64,000 nucleotides of DNA from JAKALX01 sp964508715 (GTDB lineage Bacteria > Chloroflexota > Dehalococcoidia > Tepidiformales > Tepidiformaceae). Location: contig CAZDUX010000016.1 in assembly GCA_964508715.1 (NCBI GenBank), positions 1 to 64,000 of the forward strand, given 5' to 3'. The stretch's first letter is position 1, and the number at the start of each line of letters is the position of its first letter. The notes below the pieces were generated by a model. The model did no database searches. It had not been told where the DNA came from and saw only the letters and a list, made by a program, of their open reading frames with translations. The position numbers were made by a program, and so were the translations under genes. This document shows, one piece after another, positions 50,890 to 58,638 of this stretch.

Positions 50890-51156
50890 ATGGAAGTGGA
50901 CGAAACCAAGAGGCTATTGGACCGGCTGGCGCGGATCGAGGGGCAGGTGCGCGGCCTCCGCAAGATGCTCGAGGAGCAACGCTGCTGCGAGGATGTTCTG
51001 ACGCAGATGCTGGCCGCCCGTTCCGGCCTCGAGCAAGCGAGCGTGATGATCCTCGAGAGGCACCTGGAAGACTGCGTGCTCGATTCAGCGACGATGGACA
51101 ACGGGACACTCGACCGCCTGCGGGAGACGCTCAAGCTGTGGACGAAACACAGCTGA
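50890..51156 (+). CDS. CsoR-family metal-sensing repressor
   Basis: The 88-residue all-helical protein has the family core DRLARIEGQVRGLRKMLEEQRCCEDVLTQMLAARSGL and HLEDCV. The Cu(I)-ligand triad of CsoR is present as Cys33, His58 and Cys62. The usual Tyr before the first Cys is Cys32, a notable change that could tune the site towards persulfide or other metals. His58 argues against the CstR persulfide sensors. Metal binding would release it from the adjacent operator and turn on trxA and itself (inference). Confidence 0.88.
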   Translation: MEVDETKRLLDRLARIEGQVRGLRKMLEEQRCCEDVLTQMLAARSGLEQASVMILERHLEDCVLDSATMDNGTLDRLRETLKLWTKHS

Positions 51157-51245
51157 ATCCACGAGTCACGATCTCCAGTGGCGTTCTGTTCGGTGCCTGG
51201 CGATGGCGTTCCTTCCTGCCCGAGTTGTGCGGGGTGCCGCGCAAA

Positions 51246-51265
51246 TCACCGATCGTGATCGGTGA
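51246..51265. promoter_or_regulatory. Perfect 20-bp palindrome upstream of the HNH gene
   Basis: TCACCGATCGTGATCGGTGA has 9-bp arms and a 2-bp spacer. It sits just upstream of the putative -35 box of the HNH gene, 89 bp after csoR. It could be an operator or a csoR terminator; no T-tract follows. Confidence 0.55.
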
Positions 51266-51282
51266 ATCGGAATTCGCCGTCG

Positions 51283-51312
51283 TTGCGGGGCCGATCCGCA
51301 GTTCAGTAGAAT
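51283..51312 (+). promoter_or_regulatory. Putative sigma-70-type promoter of the HNH gene
   Basis: TTGCGG (51283-51288), an 18-bp spacer and TAGAAT (51307-51312) precede the HNH gene start at 51332. The match to TTGACA/TATAAT is moderate. Confidence 0.45.
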
Positions 51313-51331
51313 CTGTTTGGGTGGCTTTGGC

Positions 51332-51856
51332 ATGGAAGGCAGTTCTGTCCTCGTGCTGAACCAGAACTACGAGCCGCTCAACGTTTGCAACGTGCGGCGC
51401 GCGCTCATCCTTGTGCTCCGAGGCAAGGCCGAGATTATCGAGGCATCGCGGGCCGCCTATCACACGGCCCGCGATTCGTTTGTCCTTCCGTCGGTGATCC
51501 GGCTCATCCACCTCATCCGGCGGCCACGGCCGGTCGTGCGGCTGACACGGAAAGAGATCTTCGCCCGCGACGGCTGGCGCTGCGTCTATTGCGGACGGGA
51601 GACACACGACCTGACGCTCGATCACGTCATGCCGCGTCACCGGGGCGGCCCGCACACGTGGGAGAACCTGGTGAGCGCGTGCAAGGCGTGCAATCACCGG
51701 AAGGCCGGGCGGACGCCGGGCGAGGCCCGCATGGCCCTGCACATCCAGCCGGCGATGCCGCGCGTCTCGATCTACCACACCTTCTTCCAGTACCTGGGAA
51801 CGATGCAGGAGTGGCGAAAGTTCGTCCCGGGGTATGAGGGGGCGGCGGCGGGCTGA
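51332..51856 (+). CDS. HNH endonuclease family protein
   Basis: The 174-residue protein has the N-terminal region typical of a widespread HNH group (VLVLNQNYEPLNVCNVRRALILVLRGKAEII). The nuclease site follows: CVYCGRETHDLTLDHVMPRHRGGPHTWENLVSACKACNHRKAGRTP, with two CxxC zinc pairs and the catalytic His in LDHV. Nothing suggests a homing or restriction context; it is a solitary chromosomal copy. ATG 51332 (MEGSSVLVL) was chosen over TTG 51317. Confidence 0.88.
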   Translation: MEGSSVLVLNQNYEPLNVCNVRRALILVLRGKAEIIEASRAAYHTARDSFVLPSVIRLIHLIRRPRPVVRLTRKEIFARDGWRCVYCGRETHDLTLDHVMPRHRGGPHTWENLVSACKACNHRKAGRTPGEARMALHIQPAMPRVSIYHTFFQYLGTMQEWRKFVPGYEGAAAG

Positions 51857-51860
51857 TGGC

Positions 51861-51895
51861 GATTGCCGATTGCCAATTGCCAATTGCCGATTCCC
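51861..51895. repeat. Heptamer repeat after the HNH gene (5 units)
   Basis: GATTGCC, GATTGCC, AATTGCC, AATTGCC and GATTCCC lie in tandem 5 bp past the HNH stop. They are members of the same dispersed heptamer family. Confidence 0.85.
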
Positions 51896-52030
51896 GTGGC
51901 ATCTGGGCCTTGCATGCGCCATCGTGTGCCATCGCACCAGGGGCGGTGGGGGCGTCGACCTCATCAGGCGGGTCGGTAATCGTGCTGTGGTCGTCGCAGC
52001 GCATCGGCGGTCGCCCGGAGGAGACGATCG

Positions 52031-52474
52031 TCACGGTCCGCCAGTCCTTCGTGGACTTCGTGCGACGACAGACTGGCAAACGCCGGATCGGGAGTACTCT
52101 TCATCTGAAATGCGCAAGCATGTCTGCGCGAGCCATTCTGCAGGATCGGTCCCGGGGCCAGCCGCGGCAGGGTAGCGACTAATGGCGTTCATGAACTGCA
52201 CGAAGTTCTCACATTCGAAGATCGCAAGCCGAAGCTCCGCCTCCCTGCGGGCTACTTTCATAACTGCCTCATCGCACGCCGAAGACCACGCATCCGTCGG
52301 CGGGTCAGCAGGAAAAACCGAAGGAGACGGAACGGCGACGGATATCGGAGGGTGGTAGCGATCGCTACCACCCTCCGAATCGCCACAGGCAGGAAGCACC
52401 ATCACTATGACTGTTGCAGCGGCCATGGTGATGGCAAGCGAAGTGAAGCGATTCAGGCAGGAAGCTTGCCGCAT
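52031..52474 (-). CDS. Putative lipoprotein
   Basis: The 147-residue product has a lipoprotein signal ending VLPACGDS (lipid Cys about 30). A Pro/Ser tether follows, then a ~95-residue domain with four cysteines (SSACDEAV, AIFECENF, AQTCLRI, SGVCQSV) that could form disulfides. I do not recognise a family. It starts 7 bp after the SurA-like gene and closes the accessory operon 54105-52031. Confidence 0.68.
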   Translation of the reverse strand: MRQASCLNRFTSLAITMAAATVIVMVLPACGDSEGGSDRYHPPISVAVPSPSVFPADPPTDAWSSACDEAVMKVARREAELRLAIFECENFVQFMNAISRYPAAAGPGTDPAEWLAQTCLRISDEEYSRSGVCQSVVARSPRRTGGP

Positions 52475-52480
52475 ATCCCG

Positions 52481-53104
52481 TCAGCGCCCGTCGAGGAAGA
52501 CCCTGATGTCGGCCTCCTTCCGAAGCGCCGGGAGCATGTCATCTTCCGATGAACGTGCCTGCCGCAGGTATCTCCCGCGCAACACCATCCCCGCATACGC
52601 CGTTCTGACTCCTGCGTTCTCCAACGCTGTCTCGGGTGTAACTCCCTGTGCCCTGAGCGCTTCGACGATCACGCGCCGAATGTCGTCAGGGGTCGTCTTG
52701 GCGTTGAGCGGATCGAGAATACCCGCACGGATGGCGCCATCGACCTCATCGTCGGTGACCTGGACTCCGGCCTTGACCGCGGCCTGGGTGAGCAGCTTGG
52801 CATCGATCAGGTCGTCAAGCAACTCCCGCTTCGACTTCGACTCAACCCCGACAAGGCTGGCGGTGGCAACGTGAACTTGCAGCGTTGTCGATGAAATGGG
52901 AACCCCATTCACGGTCGCTACCGGCACCTGGTCCGGGCCGTCCTTGCTCAGGGCCGAGAGCGCTTGCGCCGCCGCATCGGTTTCGCCCTCAGCAGCACCA
53001 CTTGCGACCATTATTGTGCCTATGCCGACGATGACAAGCCCAGACATCAGTGCCAACGGCAGCATCCGACGGTGAAGATTGTTCAGACAGTTGAAGTTCA
53101 GCAT
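52481..53104 (-). CDS. SurA N-terminal-domain protein, membrane-anchored
   Basis: The 207-residue product has an N-terminal membrane anchor (about 15-35). A SurA_N/PpiC-associated chaperone domain follows: PVATVNGVPISSTTLQVHVATASL, SKRELLDDLIDAKLLTQAAVKAGVQVTDDEVDGAI, DDIRRVIVEALRAQGVTPETAL. The PPIase (parvulin) domain is absent. It may hold unfolded exported proteins. Its ATG overlaps the stop of the upstream secreted-protein gene by 7 bp, indicating coupled translation. Confidence 0.75.
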   Translation of the reverse strand: MLNFNCLNNLHRRMLPLALMSGLVIVGIGTIMVASGAAEGETDAAAQALSALSKDGPDQVPVATVNGVPISSTTLQVHVATASLVGVESKSKRELLDDLIDAKLLTQAAVKAGVQVTDDEVDGAIRAGILDPLNAKTTPDDIRRVIVEALRAQGVTPETALENAGVRTAYAGMVLRGRYLRQARSSEDDMLPALRKEADIRVFLDGR

Positions 53105-53685
53105 CCCACGGCCCCTGTAGGCTTGAGTCGCTTGCACTCGCTGCGCGTGTGATTCCATCCCCCACTCGCACCACCAGCTGGCCAGAGGCCTGCGTTGGCG
53201 TGCTCTTCTGCCGTCAACATTGTCCATACATTCGGATAGAATGTAACGTTAGCTCGACGATCGAAGTCTGGATTGTAGTCATATCCCATACCAAGATAAG
53301 TTCTTGTTGGTCCGCCTATGCCATCCGGTGTATATGTTGACTGCAAGACATTCCAGGTCCCAGACGGCCACCAGCTCGAAGTCCATACCCTGTGAGTATG
53401 GGAGTTGATTAGGCTCGTTGGGTTCTGAGGATATGCCCAGAATGTCGTCTCAGAGGTAAAATTCCAGATCGCAGACATTGGGAATCCATCTACAAAAAAG
53501 ATGGCAGTCATGTTATAGCCCCAATGGCTAGCGATACAGAGGGTAAGATTGCAGCTCGCGGCCTTAGCTGATTGCGCTCAGTTACTGGCAATAGCACCGA
53601 CCGCTATGATATAAATCACCAGGCTAACAACCATCAGATAGCGGATACGACTGAATCCTGGCCGGGGGACCTTTTCATAGGTCAA
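53098..53685 (-). pseudogene. Secreted-protein gene interrupted by an in-frame TGA
   Basis: A TTG at 53685 with a strong GGAGGG ribosome-binding site opens a frame: a 35-residue signal-like segment (TYEKVPRPGFSRIRYLMVVSLVIYIIAVGAIASN). TGA 53580-53578 interrupts it. The same frame continues 159 residues, starting AQSAKAASCNLTLCIASHW, with many Trp/Tyr/Thr/Gly (VWTSSWWPSGTWNVLQSTYT). Without the TGA it would be a ~195-residue exported protein. The fold is unknown. ATG 53511 would give a 137-residue product without signal peptide. It looks like a recent nonsense mutation; recoding is less likely. Confidence 0.6.
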
Positions 53686-53748
53686 TCTGTTCCCTCCAAA
53701 TAGGATTCGCCAAGACTGCCATGTCGCTCGGCTCACGTGCTGATCTCC

Positions 53749-54105
53749 CTATGCGATCATTTGCTCACTTTCGATCATTTCTCGCACGCCAAGTGCGCAA
53801 CAACTGATATGGAGTCTTACCCAGGTCCTCAGCTTATCCCGGTCCGGCGGGATGTCCGTCGGATCGAACACACGCTGGCATAGGTCCGCCAGGTGCCGCC
53901 GGATGGTGGCATCGCTACAGCTGATAAGAAATGCCATTTCGTTATTTCGGTATCCTGCATCCAGCAGGAACAGCACCTTCAGCTCGGAACGCGAGATCCC
54001 GTAGCAGTGACGCTCGCGGATCTTTTTGAACAGCGCGCGAGGCTCGATAGCTGATTGCAGCACGTCGGCACTCCTCTCCAACCCAGGGTCCCGGGCTGTG
54101 GGCAC
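53749..54105 (-). CDS. LuxR/GerE-like HTH protein
   Basis: The 118-residue protein contains SELKVLFLLDAGYRNNEMAFLISCSDATIRRHLADLCQRVF (about 39-80), a LuxR-type helix-turn-helix with unusual residues. No sensory domain is seen. It is the first gene of the lower-GC operon 54105-52031 and is a candidate regulator of it. Base composition is closer to balanced than that of its neighbours, as expected for acquired DNA. Confidence 0.68.
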   Translation of the reverse strand: MPTARDPGLERSADVLQSAIEPRALFKKIRERHCYGISRSELKVLFLLDAGYRNNEMAFLISCSDATIRRHLADLCQRVFDPTDIPPDRDKLRTWVRLHISCCALGVREMIESEQMIA

Positions 54106-54167
54106 AGGCTATCTACCACACCCGTATTGGGCTGGCAAACGACAGATCAGGGCAGCAGGCGGCCCCT

Positions 54168-55004
54168 TTACCCGGCCGGCTGTGTACCCGAAGGGAAGTT
54201 CGCCGGGCGCTTTTCGATGATGGCGCGGGCGCCTTCAGCCGGGTCTTCGCTGAAGAAACCCATGATCTCGAGGGCGGCGGAGTAATCGAACGCGGTGATG
54301 CCGCCGAGCTTGAGCCACTGGTTGAGGGCGCGCTTGGTGAAGCGCTGGGCGGGCTGGGAGCCCTCCGCGAGCTGCTTCGCGATGCGCATCGCTTCATCGT
54401 GGAGTTGGGCGCGGGGGACAGCCTTGCTGACGAGGCCGATGCGCTCAGCCTCGCGCCCATCGATGAAATCAGAGGTGAGCAGGTAGTACTTGGCCTTCGC
54501 CATGCCGCAAAGGAGCGGCCAGATCATCGCCGCGTGGTCGCCCGCGGCGACCCCGAGGCGGACGTGCCCGTCCGTGAGGCGCGCCTCCTCGGCGATGATC
54601 GAGATGTCGGCCATGAGCGCGACTGCGAGGCCGGCGCCAACAGCAACGCCGTTGATGGCGGAGATGATGATCTTCTCGCAGCGAACCATCGAGTAGACGA
54701 CCTCTTCCGCCTCTTTCATCAGGGCGGTGAGGGCATTGAAGCGGGCCTGGCCGGTGAGGGCCGCGCGGGCTTCGATATCCCCAAGGTCACCACCTGCGCT
54801 GAACGCCTGGTCACCGGCGCCGGTGACGATCGCCACACGGACGCCAGGATCACGGTCGATGTCACCCCAGATGCGCGTGAACTCACCGTGGAGGGTGTCG
54901 TTCGCCGCGTTGAAGACCTCGGGGCGGTTGATGGTGACGACGGCGATACCATCGCTGACAGTGACGAGGAGATGCTGGTAGCGGGAGTAGTCCACGGCGG
55001 CCAT
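54168..55004 (-). CDS. Enoyl-CoA hydratase/isomerase family protein
   Basis: The 278-residue crotonase-fold protein has GIAVVTINRPEVFNAAN, the oxyanion-hole segment AFSAGGDLGDIEA and INGVAVGAGLAVALMADISI. The first catalytic Glu position of classic hydratases reads DH in GVAAGDHAAMIWP, so the exact reaction is uncertain (hydratase, isomerase or hydrolase). It is divergent from the monooxygenase gene at 55143. Confidence 0.9.
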   Translation of the reverse strand: MAAVDYSRYQHLLVTVSDGIAVVTINRPEVFNAANDTLHGEFTRIWGDIDRDPGVRVAIVTGAGDQAFSAGGDLGDIEARAALTGQARFNALTALMKEAEEVVYSMVRCEKIIISAINGVAVGAGLAVALMADISIIAEEARLTDGHVRLGVAAGDHAAMIWPLLCGMAKAKYYLLTSDFIDGREAERIGLVSKAVPRAQLHDEAMRIAKQLAEGSQPAQRFTKRALNQWLKLGGITAFDYSAALEIMGFFSEDPAEGARAIIEKRPANFPSGTQPAG

Positions 55005-55054
55005 CCTGGGGCGTTTGGCGCATCGTAGAGATTTGGACGGGTGGCGGCATCAAC

Positions 55055-55064
55055 CAACCGGTTG
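55055..55064. promoter_or_regulatory. Palindrome CAACCGGTTG between divergent catabolic genes
   Basis: This perfect 10-bp palindrome is in the 138-bp region between the enoyl-CoA hydratase and monooxygenase genes. It is preceded by AACCA and followed by AAAACC, giving partial extra symmetry. It could be an operator for a TetR-like regulator; none is adjacent. Confidence 0.4.
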
Positions 55065-55142
55065 AAAACCATTGATGGGGTATATGGACAGGTGTGCAGG
55101 CGAATGTCAGAATCCCGCCAGCCCTTTCCCTGGAGAGACGTC

Positions 55143-56780
55143 ATGGCTCATTTTTCGCCTGGGCCGAATGACTCACCGGTTACATTCGACGCGATCATCG
55201 TGGGAGCGGGATTTGCCGGGCTCTACATGCTGCACCGGTTGCGAGGACTGGGCTTGTCGGCGCGGGTGATCGAGGCCGGCGACGGCGTCGGCGGGACGTG
55301 GTACTGGAACCGGTACCCGGGAGCGCGCTGCGATATCGAGAGCCTCGAGTACCAGTACGGGTTCGATGACGACCTCGCGCGCGAGTGGGACTGGACGGAA
55401 CGGTACGCCACGCAGCCGGAGATCCTGCGCTATGCGAACCATGTAGCTGATCGGTTCAACCTGCGACCAGACATCCAGTTCGAAACGCGCGTGATCGGTG
55501 CCGCATTCGATGAGCAAGCGCATCGCTGGGTGGTGGAGACAGACCGTGGTGATCGCTTCGTGGCGCGATTCTGCATCATGGCCACGGGCTGCCTCTCGGT
55601 GTCGCGCGTCCCCGGCTACGCGGGGCTCGAGTCGTTCGAAGGCGACCGGTACCACACCGGGGCATGGCCTCAGGAGGGAGTGGATTTCAGCGGCAAACGG
55701 GTGGCAGTCATCGGAACCGGGTCATCCGCAATCCAGTCGATTCCGATCATCGCGGCACAGGCGAAGCAGCTGGTCGTGTTCCAGCGGACACCGAACTTCA
55801 GCATCCCCGCGATGAACGGGCCAATCGACCCGGAACTGGCGGCACGGCTGAAGGAGAACTACACCGAGCACCGCCGAGTGGCGCGAACGACTGCAGGAGG
55901 GGTAGCGGGACAGGCACCCGACAAGTCCGCACTCGAAGTGAGCGACGAGGAGCGGCGCCGGCGATATGAGGAGCGCTGGCAACGGGGCGGCCTCACCATC
56001 GGCGGGACGTTCACGGACATCGCCATCAATCCGGCAGCGAACGAAACGGCCGCGGAGTTCGTCCGATCCAAGATCCGGGAGATCGTGAAGAACCCGGAGA
56101 CGGCGGAACTCCTCTGCCCGAAGGGTTACCCATTTGCGACCAAGCGGCTGTGCGTGGACACGAACTACTTCGAGACCTTCAACCGCGACAACGTCCAGCT
56201 CGTGGATATCAGGGATGCGCCCATCGAGGAGATCACGCCTACGGGTCTCCGCACGGCAAAGGCAGCGTACGAGTTCGATGTCATCGTCTTCGCCACAGGA
56301 TTCGACGCGATGACGGGCGCCCTGTTGAAGATGGATATCCGGGGCCGCAACGGGCTATCGCTCCGTTCGAAGTGGGAGCATGGTCCTCGCACCTACCTCG
56401 GGTTGCAGGTCGCCGGGTTCCCGAACCTGTTCGCGATCACCGGCCCGGGGAGCCCGTCGGTGCTGAGCAACATGATCGTCTCGATCGAGCAGCACGTCGA
56501 CTGGATCGCAGGCTGCCTGGAGTTCATGCAGCAACGCCAGATGGAGACCATCGAGGCAACGACCGATGCAGAAGACGCGTGGGTGGAGCATGTGAATGCC
56601 GTCGCAGAGCACACGCTGTATCCGCTTGCGAACTCGTGGTACATCGGGGCGAACATCCCGGGGAAGCCGCGCGTCTTCATGCCCTATGTGGGCGGCGTAG
56701 GGGTCTACGGGCGGAAATGCGAGGAGGTCGCGGCGAACGGCTACGAGGGGTTCCGGCTGGAGGCCCGAGTCCTGGCCTGA
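55143..56780 (+). CDS. Flavin monooxygenase, Baeyer-Villiger type
   Basis: The 545-residue protein has the FAD motif IIVGAGFAGLYMLHRLR and GGTWYWNRYPGARCDIES. The BVMO fingerprint is FEGDRYHTGAWP (FxGxxxHxxxWP). The NADPH motif VAVIGTGSSAIQ and FATGFDAMTGAL follow. Such enzymes insert oxygen next to ketones. The substrate is unknown; close relatives act on cyclohexanone- or steroid-like ketones. ATG 55143 follows GGAGAGACGTC. The neighbouring hydratase suggests degradation of a cyclic or branched ketone (inference). Confidence 0.92.
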   Translation: MAHFSPGPNDSPVTFDAIIVGAGFAGLYMLHRLRGLGLSARVIEAGDGVGGTWYWNRYPGARCDIESLEYQYGFDDDLAREWDWTERYATQPEILRYANHVADRFNLRPDIQFETRVIGAAFDEQAHRWVVETDRGDRFVARFCIMATGCLSVSRVPGYAGLESFEGDRYHTGAWPQEGVDFSGKRVAVIGTGSSAIQSIPIIAAQAKQLVVFQRTPNFSIPAMNGPIDPELAARLKENYTEHRRVARTTAGGVAGQAPDKSALEVSDEERRRRYEERWQRGGLTIGGTFTDIAINPAANETAAEFVRSKIREIVKNPETAELLCPKGYPFATKRLCVDTNYFETFNRDNVQLVDIRDAPIEEITPTGLRTAKAAYEFDVIVFATGFDAMTGALLKMDIRGRNGLSLRSKWEHGPRTYLGLQVAGFPNLFAITGPGSPSVLSNMIVSIEQHVDWIAGCLEFMQQRQMETIEATTDAEDAWVEHVNAVAEHTLYPLANSWYIGANIPGKPRVFMPYVGGVGVYGRKCEEVAANGYEGFRLEARVLA

Positions 56781-56803
56781 CGCCCCGGAAATCCACGATC
56801 GGC

Positions 56804-56817
56804 AATTCGCAATTCAC
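56804..56817. repeat. Heptamer repeat remnant (2 units)
   Basis: AATTCGC and AATTCAC are in tandem 24 bp after the monooxygenase stop. They belong to the dispersed heptamer family. Confidence 0.55.
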
Positions 56818-56924
56818 CAGCCGCGACAACCGCCACGTGACGCGTGGCTCCTCAACTCGTCCAGCGTACCGGCGGTGCCTGATCCAAACGCACCCCTCTC
56901 CCGGTACCATCGCCAACCGCCACC

Positions 56925-56945
56925 AGGAATCGCGAATCGTGAATT
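56925..56945. repeat. Heptamer repeat, inverted orientation (3 units)
   Basis: On the minus strand the units read AATTCAC, GATTCGC and GATTCCT. They lie directly after the UspA stop codon, opposite in orientation to the two-unit copy at 56804. Confidence 0.6.
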
Positions 56946-56949
56946 GGGC

Positions 56950-57426
56950 TCAGTCCTCGTCGGTGAGGTCGGCGTGAACGACGAGAACAGGGATCCCGCA
57001 CTTGCGAATGACGTCTTCGGAAACAGACCCAAGGAAGAGGCGGGCGAGTCCCTTGCGGGCGTGGGTTGCCATGACGATGAGGTCGGCGGCGTGCCCGCGG
57101 GCCTGTTCGACGATGGTGTCGGAAGAGTTCCCCTCGGCAACCACCGTCTCCCATGTGGATGTCCCGTACTTCGTGCGTATCGCGTCGAGGTAGGAACTCG
57201 CGGCACTTTCAGCGGCGACAGCGATCTCCTGGGCTGCAGCGACGGACCCGCTCGCACCGAAAGACTCGGCGGCCGTTGCACCGATGATCTGGCCATAACC
57301 GGGGGTGACCTGGACGAGGACGACGGTCGAGTCGAAGCGCTTCGCGATCTCGGCGGTTGGCCCGAGGGCAGCTTCGGATTCAGGGGTTCCGTCGAGGGGG
57401 ACCAGGATCTTGGAGAACATGGGCAA
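56950..57426 (-). CDS. Universal stress protein (UspA family)
   Basis: The 158-residue protein has MFSKILVPLDGTPESEAAL at the N-terminus, VAEGNSSDTIVEQARGHAADLIVMATHARKG, then LARLFLGSVSEDVIRKCGIPVLVVH. The ATP-binding pattern G-2x-G-9x-G(S/T) is only partly kept (first Gly region reads ATHARKG), so ATP binding is possible but not certain. The role would be stress tolerance in the cytoplasm. It is divergent from the MaoC pair. Confidence 0.9.
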   Translation of the reverse strand: MPMFSKILVPLDGTPESEAALGPTAEIAKRFDSTVVLVQVTPGYGQIIGATAAESFGASGSVAAAQEIAVAAESAASSYLDAIRTKYGTSTWETVVAEGNSSDTIVEQARGHAADLIVMATHARKGLARLFLGSVSEDVIRKCGIPVLVVHADLTDED

Positions 57427-57649
57427 CTCCTTTAGTCGTTTCCCAGTCTAGGGGAAGTGGTTCGTCCGCGGGTTATCACGGTGCACGCTCTGTCTCGGCC
57501 GGGTGCATTTTCGCGCGTTTGGGCACAAGGCCATAGGTGCAACCGGGGGCGTGTCGCAGACCGTTTGGCCGTGGGCGCGATGATGCTGCGAAGCACCGGG
57601 GGAAGCGCGATACTCTCGCCGACAGTTTGGCGCGGTACGGAGGTGAGAG

Positions 57650-58150
57650 ATGCCGGACGCAGGATCACTCGTGACGGATGAGGCACGGAGCCTCATTGGT
57701 GAGGCGTTGGCGGCGCCGCTGACGAGCACGATCACGGCAAAGGAGGCTCAGCGGTTCGCACTGGCAGCAGGCGACCTGAACCCGGTTTACTTCGATGAGG
57801 AGGCGGCACAGGCGGCCGGATACGAGACGACGATCGTCCCGCCGACGTTCCTTGGGTGGGCGCTGACGCCGCCTGGCTCGGCCGGCAACACGCGGACGGA
57901 CGGGCTCTACCGGGCCGAGGGCCGGCGCGTGAACCTGCGGGTGAAACGGGTGATGTTCGGCGGTGAGGAGTGGGATTTCGTGCAGCCCGTCTACCCCGGG
58001 GACACGGTCACCGCTGTGACGCGGCTGAAGGACCTCGAGGAGAAAATGGGGAGTTCGGGCCCCTTCGTGCTTCAAACGACGGAGACGACATACACGAATC
58101 AGCGCGGCGAGACGGTAGCGCGGTCGCGCGGGAAGAGCATCGCGCGATGA
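57650..58150 (+). CDS. MaoC N-terminal/FAS1-like dehydratase subunit
   Basis: The 166-residue hot-dog protein has ITAKEAQRFALAAGDLNPVYFDEEAAQAAGYETTIVPPTFLG. This lacks the full catalytic Asp/His set in the way of the N-terminal half of two-part MaoC dehydratases. FGGEEWDFVQPVYPGDTV is typical. It overlaps the next gene by ATGA, so the two most likely form a heterodimeric enoyl-CoA hydratase. Confidence 0.85.
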   Translation: MPDAGSLVTDEARSLIGEALAAPLTSTITAKEAQRFALAAGDLNPVYFDEEAAQAAGYETTIVPPTFLGWALTPPGSAGNTRTDGLYRAEGRRVNLRVKRVMFGGEEWDFVQPVYPGDTVTAVTRLKDLEEKMGSSGPFVLQTTETTYTNQRGETVARSRGKSIAR

Positions 58151-58572
58151 GCCGAGACCGGTACTTCGAGGACGTGCAGGTGGGCGAGGAGCTTGCACCA
58201 ATGATCAAGAACGCGAGCCGCGTGCAACTGTTCCTGTTCAGTGCCGCGACGAACAACCCCCACCGGATCCATTACGACCGTGAGTATGCGGCGGTCGAAG
58301 GCCATCCCGACGTACTTGTCCATGGTCCGCTGCAGGGGGCATGGCTGTATCAGTTCGTGGCGGATTGGGCGGGACCACGCGGCCGGGTGCTCAACCTGGC
58401 ATCCCAGAACCGCGGACGCGCATTCCCGGAGAGTGACCTCACGTTCCGCGGGCGGGTAACCGGGAAGGACGAGGCGGAAGGCACGGTCGACCTGGAGCTG
58501 AGCGAATCGAACGAAGAGGGCACGGTGTTGATGCCAGGGACGGCCCGGGTCTGGCTGCCACGGCGGGTGTAG
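58147..58572 (+). CDS. MaoC-like dehydratase subunit
   Basis: The 141-residue protein has FSAATNNPHRIHYDREYA and VLVHGPLQGAWLYQF, which carry the catalytic-type residues of the C-terminal half of two-part MaoC dehydratases. Here Asp-x-x-x-His is replaced by Asn-Pro-His-Arg-Ile-His. The start at 58147 overlaps the upstream stop. The pair probably hydrates CoA thioesters of a bulky or sterol-like substrate (inference from the family). Confidence 0.86.
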   Translation: MSRDRYFEDVQVGEELAPMIKNASRVQLFLFSAATNNPHRIHYDREYAAVEGHPDVLVHGPLQGAWLYQFVADWAGPRGRVLNLASQNRGRAFPESDLTFRGRVTGKDEAEGTVDLELSESNEEGTVLMPGTARVWLPRRV

Positions 58573-58604
58573 CCCATGGCCAGGTAGTGGTACAGCCGTC
58601 TGGC

Positions 58605-58632
58605 TTGTTATATGTACGAATGTACGTACAAT
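58605..58632 (+). promoter_or_regulatory. Promoter of the TauE operon, apparently leaderless
   Basis: TTGTTA (58605-58610), a 16-bp spacer and TACAAT (58627-58632) lie immediately before ATG 58639. The predicted transcription start falls at or next to the start codon and no Shine-Dalgarno is seen, so the mRNA may be leaderless. Confidence 0.6.
58613..58630. promoter_or_regulatory. GTAC palindrome (candidate GntR operator)
   Basis: TGTAC, 8 bp, GTACA make an inverted repeat. The core TGTACGTACA (58621-58630) is itself a perfect palindrome and overlaps the -10 box. GT-AC symmetry fits GntR-family operators, and the third gene of the operon is a GntR regulator. Confidence 0.6.
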
Positions 58633-58638
58633 AGCGTC

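Noticed and set aside
53545..53577. SECIS for the second in-frame TGA (CAGCT/AGCTG stem)
   Set aside because: Only 5 bp with a 9-nt loop starting about 13 nt after the TGA, nearer than known bacterial SECIS elements. The TGA is also not at a redox cysteine.
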